From contig JBGZAX010000058.1 of NCBI GenBank assembly GCA_041844335.1, positions 1 to 18,019 of the forward strand: a stretch of 18,019 bases of DNA. The letters are read 5' to 3'. The position numbers and the translations under genes were made by a program. The DNA is from CAUUFM01 sp041844335. GTDB taxonomy: Bacteria > Bacillota > Clostridia > Lachnospirales > Lachnospiraceae. Positions 16,232 through 18,019 of the stretch are shown here, piece after piece (position 1 is the first letter of the stretch; the number at the start of each line of letters is the position of its first letter). The notes under the pieces are model-generated. The model was not told the origin of the DNA. It searched no databases and saw nothing but the letters and a program-made list of their open reading frames with translations.

Positions 16232-17244
16232 ATTTTTATGTATCAAAGAGACCGGCAAAACGTCGGGTTAATAAGCTGCTGATAGTGGTAATTGCAGCGA
16301 TTTGTTTGCTTTGTTTGGCTTTTTTTGCAAATAAATTAAGAGAATCGTTCAGAAAGCCTGCTAACAGCTATAATATACATGACAGTTTATTTGGAATGAT
16401 GACATATGAGGACAGGACACTTGCAGAGTCTTTTGCAAGTAATTTAGCGGTAGTTGCAAAGGACGTTTCTGCCAAGAGAGTAAATATAAAGGATGCTAAA
16501 GTAGCCTGTCTTTTTGCTTTGAATCAAAAGGAAGTAATATATAGTAAAAATGCACACAAAACGGTATATCCTGCCAGCCTCACAAAGGTTATGACAGCAC
16601 TTTTGGTGCTTGAAAATTCCAAGCTTGACGAAGAGGTGAAGATAACCGATGTAATTAACAAACTCCCTGCCGGTTCATCTAAGAGCAATATAAAAGTGGG
16701 AGATGTGTTTAAGGTCGAACAGTTGCTCTATGCTATGCTATTGCCGTCGGGCGGAGATGCGTCGCTTGCATTGGCGGAGCATATATCGGGAAGTGTTGAT
16801 GAGTTTTGTGCGCTTATGAATAACAGGGCACGGGAGCTTGGAGCTACTAATACCAATTTTATGAATCCTCACGGTTTTTTTGAAGAAAAGCATTATACAA
16901 CAGCTTATGATATTTATTTGATATTTAATGAGGCGATAAAGCATGATGAATTTTTGAAAATTATCAGTACACCGAGGTTCATTTGTAATTATACATCATC
17001 TGTCAATAAAGCTGGGCAACTGACGTTTACAAATACTAACAGGTATATAAACGGTGAACATAAGCCGAGTATTGATGCGATGATCATAGGCGGAAAGACG
17101 GGTTATACCAGTGAGGCGGGAAGATGTCTTGTGTTGTTAAGCAGAGATGAGGATAAGAATTCCTATATTTCAATTGTGATGAAAGCAAGTGACAGTGGTA
17201 TGTTGTATTCACAAATGGATAATTTATTAAGGGAAATCGATTAA
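16228..17244 (+). CDS. Membrane-anchored D-alanyl-D-alanine carboxypeptidase homologue (peptidase S11)
   Basis: Low-molecular-weight penicillin-binding protein family that trims the terminal D-Ala from peptidoglycan stems. 338 aa: basic N-terminus (KRPAKRRVNK), one hydrophobic helix (about 16-35, LLIVVIAAICLLCLAFFA), likely an uncleaved anchor, a roughly 60-residue stalk, then the S11 domain. Catalytic SxxK is PASLTKVMTALLVLE (S117, K120) and the KTG triad is GGKTGYTSEAGR (K290). The second motif, normally SGN, reads SGGDASLALAEH (S174-G175-G176), so the conserved Asn is lost. The usual C-terminal beta domain of DacA is absent. The start overlaps mgsA by ATGA. It is the last gene of the elongation operon. 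Confidence 0.9.
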   Translation: MNFYVSKRPAKRRVNKLLIVVIAAICLLCLAFFANKLRESFRKPANSYNIHDSLFGMMTYEDRTLAESFASNLAVVAKDVSAKRVNIKDAKVACLFALNQKEVIYSKNAHKTVYPASLTKVMTALLVLENSKLDEEVKITDVINKLPAGSSKSNIKVGDVFKVEQLLYAMLLPSGGDASLALAEHISGSVDEFCALMNNRARELGATNTNFMNPHGFFEEKHYTTAYDIYLIFNEAIKHDEFLKIISTPRFICNYTSSVNKAGQLTFTNTNRYINGEHKPSIDAMIIGGKTGYTSEAGRCLVLLSRDEDKNSYISIVMKASDSGMLYSQMDNLLREID

Positions 17245-17261
17245 CATCAAATATTCTTATT

Positions 17262-17285
17262 GAAACAAATAATAGTTGTTTTTTT
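17262..17285 (+). terminator. Weak candidate terminator after the elongation operon
   Basis: AAACAA (17263-17268) can pair with TTGTTT (17276-17281), extended by one G-U pair, with a 7-nt loop and a run of T to 17285. The stem has only one G-C pair, so it would be unstable. Its right arm is also the -35 box of the next promoter. Confidence 0.3.
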
Positions 17286-17304
17286 AACTATATGTTGTTA
17301 TAAT
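17276..17304 (+). promoter_or_regulatory. Promoter of the P-loop gene
   Basis: TTGTTT (17276-17281), 17-nt spacer, then a perfect TATAAT (17299-17304) preceded by TG one base upstream (extended -10). Predicted start near 17311, about 30 nt before the ATG at 17342. Confidence 0.7.
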
Positions 17305-17341
17305 TTATTGCGAACATACTATAATTAAGGAGGGCAATACT

Positions 17342-17761
17342 ATGGTCGAATTGTTTGTTGGTAAAAAGGGAAAGGGTAAGACTAAGTATTTATTGGATGA
17401 TGCTAATAAATCTGTTGTAGATGTCAGCGGAAGTGTGGTTTATCTTGATAAAAGTACCAATCATATGCATGAACTCAGCAATCAGGCAAGATTGATTAAT
17501 GTAGCTGATTATAAAATTGACAATGCGGATAAATTTATGGGATTTGTTTGTGGAATTATTTCACAGGACTATGATTTGCAAATAATATATTGTGACAGTT
17601 TCTTGAAGATTGCACATATTGAAATTTCCGAGATTACTGAGCTTGTTGAAAAGCTTAATGAGATTAGTGAGGAGAGAAATATTCGTATGTGTATCAGTAT
17701 TTCAGCAGACGAAATAGAATTGGATGAAAAAATTAAAAAATATGTAAAGGTATCATTATAA
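17342..17761 (+). CDS. Small P-loop NTP-binding protein of unknown function
   Basis: 139 aa, not assigned to a named family. The N-terminus MVELFVGKKGKGKTKYLLDD contains a Walker A motif (G7-x4-G12-K13-T14) directly after a beta strand. LQIIYCDS (about residues 79-86) is a plausible Walker B with the Asp after a hydrophobic strand. The rest alternates helices and strands (EITELVEKLNEISEERN helix, RMCISISADEIEL strand) and ends KKYVKVSL, so the product is little more than one small nucleotide-binding core, with no sensor or helicase motifs seen. No membrane segment. SD AAGGAGGG (17327-17334) is 7 nt before ATG. It has its own promoter, so it is a separate unit from the elongation operon. Such proteins are sometimes loosely labelled PilT-like; I see no support for a pilus role. 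Confidence 0.85.
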   Translation: MVELFVGKKGKGKTKYLLDDANKSVVDVSGSVVYLDKSTNHMHELSNQARLINVADYKIDNADKFMGFVCGIISQDYDLQIIYCDSFLKIAHIEISEITELVEKLNEISEERNIRMCISISADEIELDEKIKKYVKVSL

Positions 17762-17838
17762 CATGAATACTTGAGAAAATTGATCAAAATGAAGATTTTA
17801 CTTAGTATGACTTACACCTAAAATGCTTAATCAAGGCT

Positions 17839-17866
17839 TTGAGAGAATTTGAATATTTATTATATG
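17839..17866 (+). promoter_or_regulatory. Weak candidate promoter before the last gene
   Basis: TTGAGA (17839-17844), 16-nt spacer, TATATG (17861-17866). If used, transcription would begin near 17873, exactly where the stem-loop below starts. The match is modest. Confidence 0.3.
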
Positions 17867-17872
17867 AACGCT

Positions 17873-17937
17873 TAATGCAACACCTGAAAGTTCTTTAGTA
17901 TTAGTTGTCTACTTATAGGATTTTGGGTGTTGTATTA
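17873..17937 (+). promoter_or_regulatory. Long stem-loop in the leader of the last gene
   Basis: Bases 17873-17889 pair with 17921-17937 over 17 uninterrupted positions, three of them G-U, with a 31-nt loop. The core is AATGCAACACC against GGTGTTGTATT. It ends 6 nt before the SD AAGGAG (17944-17949) of the next gene. The T tail after it is short (TTT then AAC), so a leader or attenuator role fits at least as well as a terminator of the P-loop gene. The rest of the 17762-17955 gap shows only short unsupported open frames. Confidence 0.55.
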
Positions 17938-17955
17938 TTTAACAAGGAGTTTAAA

Positions 17956-18019
17956 ATGTCAAATAAAAGGAGAATAAGAAGGAAAAAAGAACCTATAGGT
18001 TCTCCGGTTATATTAATTA
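17956..18019 (+). CDS. Start of a basic N-terminus protein, 3' truncated by window
   Basis: The first 21 codons of an open frame running off the window end. ATG 17956 is preceded by AAGGAG (17944-17949) with a 6-nt spacer, a good SD. The visible residues start MSNKRRIRRKKEPIGSPV and then turn hydrophobic (VILI). A strongly basic tail before the start of a hydrophobic stretch is typical of a single-pass membrane protein with its N-terminus in the cytoplasm, but only the first hydrophobic residues are visible. Function cannot be stated. Confidence 0.7.
   Translation, partial: MSNKRRIRRKKEPIGSPVILI

Noticed and set aside
17320..17325. A second TATAAT before the P-loop gene
   Set aside because: The best -35 for it (TTGTTA, 17295-17300) has a 19-nt spacer, and the transcript would begin inside the SD at 17327-17334. 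The upstream TATAAT at 17299-17304 fits better.
17806..17898. Open frame in the gap after the P-loop gene (reads YDLHLKCLIKALREFEYLLY and on to a stop)
   Set aside because: About 31 codons, no start codon with an SD near its beginning, and it runs into the stem-loop. It could be the relic of a gene, but nothing identifies it.

Overview
The window is 18 kb of AT-rich bacterial chromosome that is almost entirely coding. It looks like a low-GC Gram-positive Clostridia genome, most likely Lachnospiraceae or a close relative. Reasons: strong AAGGAGG-type Shine-Dalgarno (SD) sites, frequent TTG/GTG starts, a DUF4321 membrane protein, and the gene order radC-mreB-mreC-mreD-PBP2-rodA-mgsA-D,D-carboxypeptidase. 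Taxonomy is inferred from gene content only. I see no tRNA, rRNA, CRISPR array, insertion sequence or phage gene.

Left block (1-7769, + strand): the 3' part of pheS (its start is outside the window), pheT, queA (overlapping pheT by 8 bp), a YcdX-like PHP phosphoesterase, a NYN-domain protein with two C-terminal LOTUS/OST-HTH modules, and rho. The genes are tightly spaced and read as one transcript. They cover tRNA-Phe charging, queuosine synthesis at the tRNA wobble base, a predicted RNase-like RNA-binding protein, and transcription termination. Rho carries an Asn/Gln-rich low-complexity stretch between its N-terminal region and its RNA-binding domain.

Middle (7770-8290): a hairpin at 7793-7822 separates rho from the convergent rpsT gene (ribosomal protein S20, - strand). 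rpsT has a near-consensus promoter. An extended -10 promoter at 8222-8250 fires the other way.

Right block (8291-17244, + strand): a cell-elongation operon of nine genes. It runs from a DUF4321 membrane protein and radC, through a divergent MreB, MreC, MreD, an unusually long PBP2 (about 968 aa) and RodA, to a methylglyoxal synthase homologue with changed active-site residues and a membrane-anchored D,D-carboxypeptidase homologue whose SxN motif reads SGG. Several junctions are ATGA overlaps or have the SD inside the previous stop region, which suggests translational coupling. A long hairpin covers the radC SD and start codon.

Right end (17245-18019): a new promoter drives a small P-loop protein of unknown function. 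After it comes a 194-bp gap with a long stem-loop, then the first 21 codons of a basic, possibly membrane-anchored protein cut by the window end.

No obviously new defence or mobile system is present. The most interesting signals are the prion-like stretch in Rho, the NYN-LOTUS gene coupled to rho, the departures from catalytic consensus in the elongation operon (MreB, MgsA, carboxypeptidase) together with the PBP2 insertion, and the two RNA hairpins.
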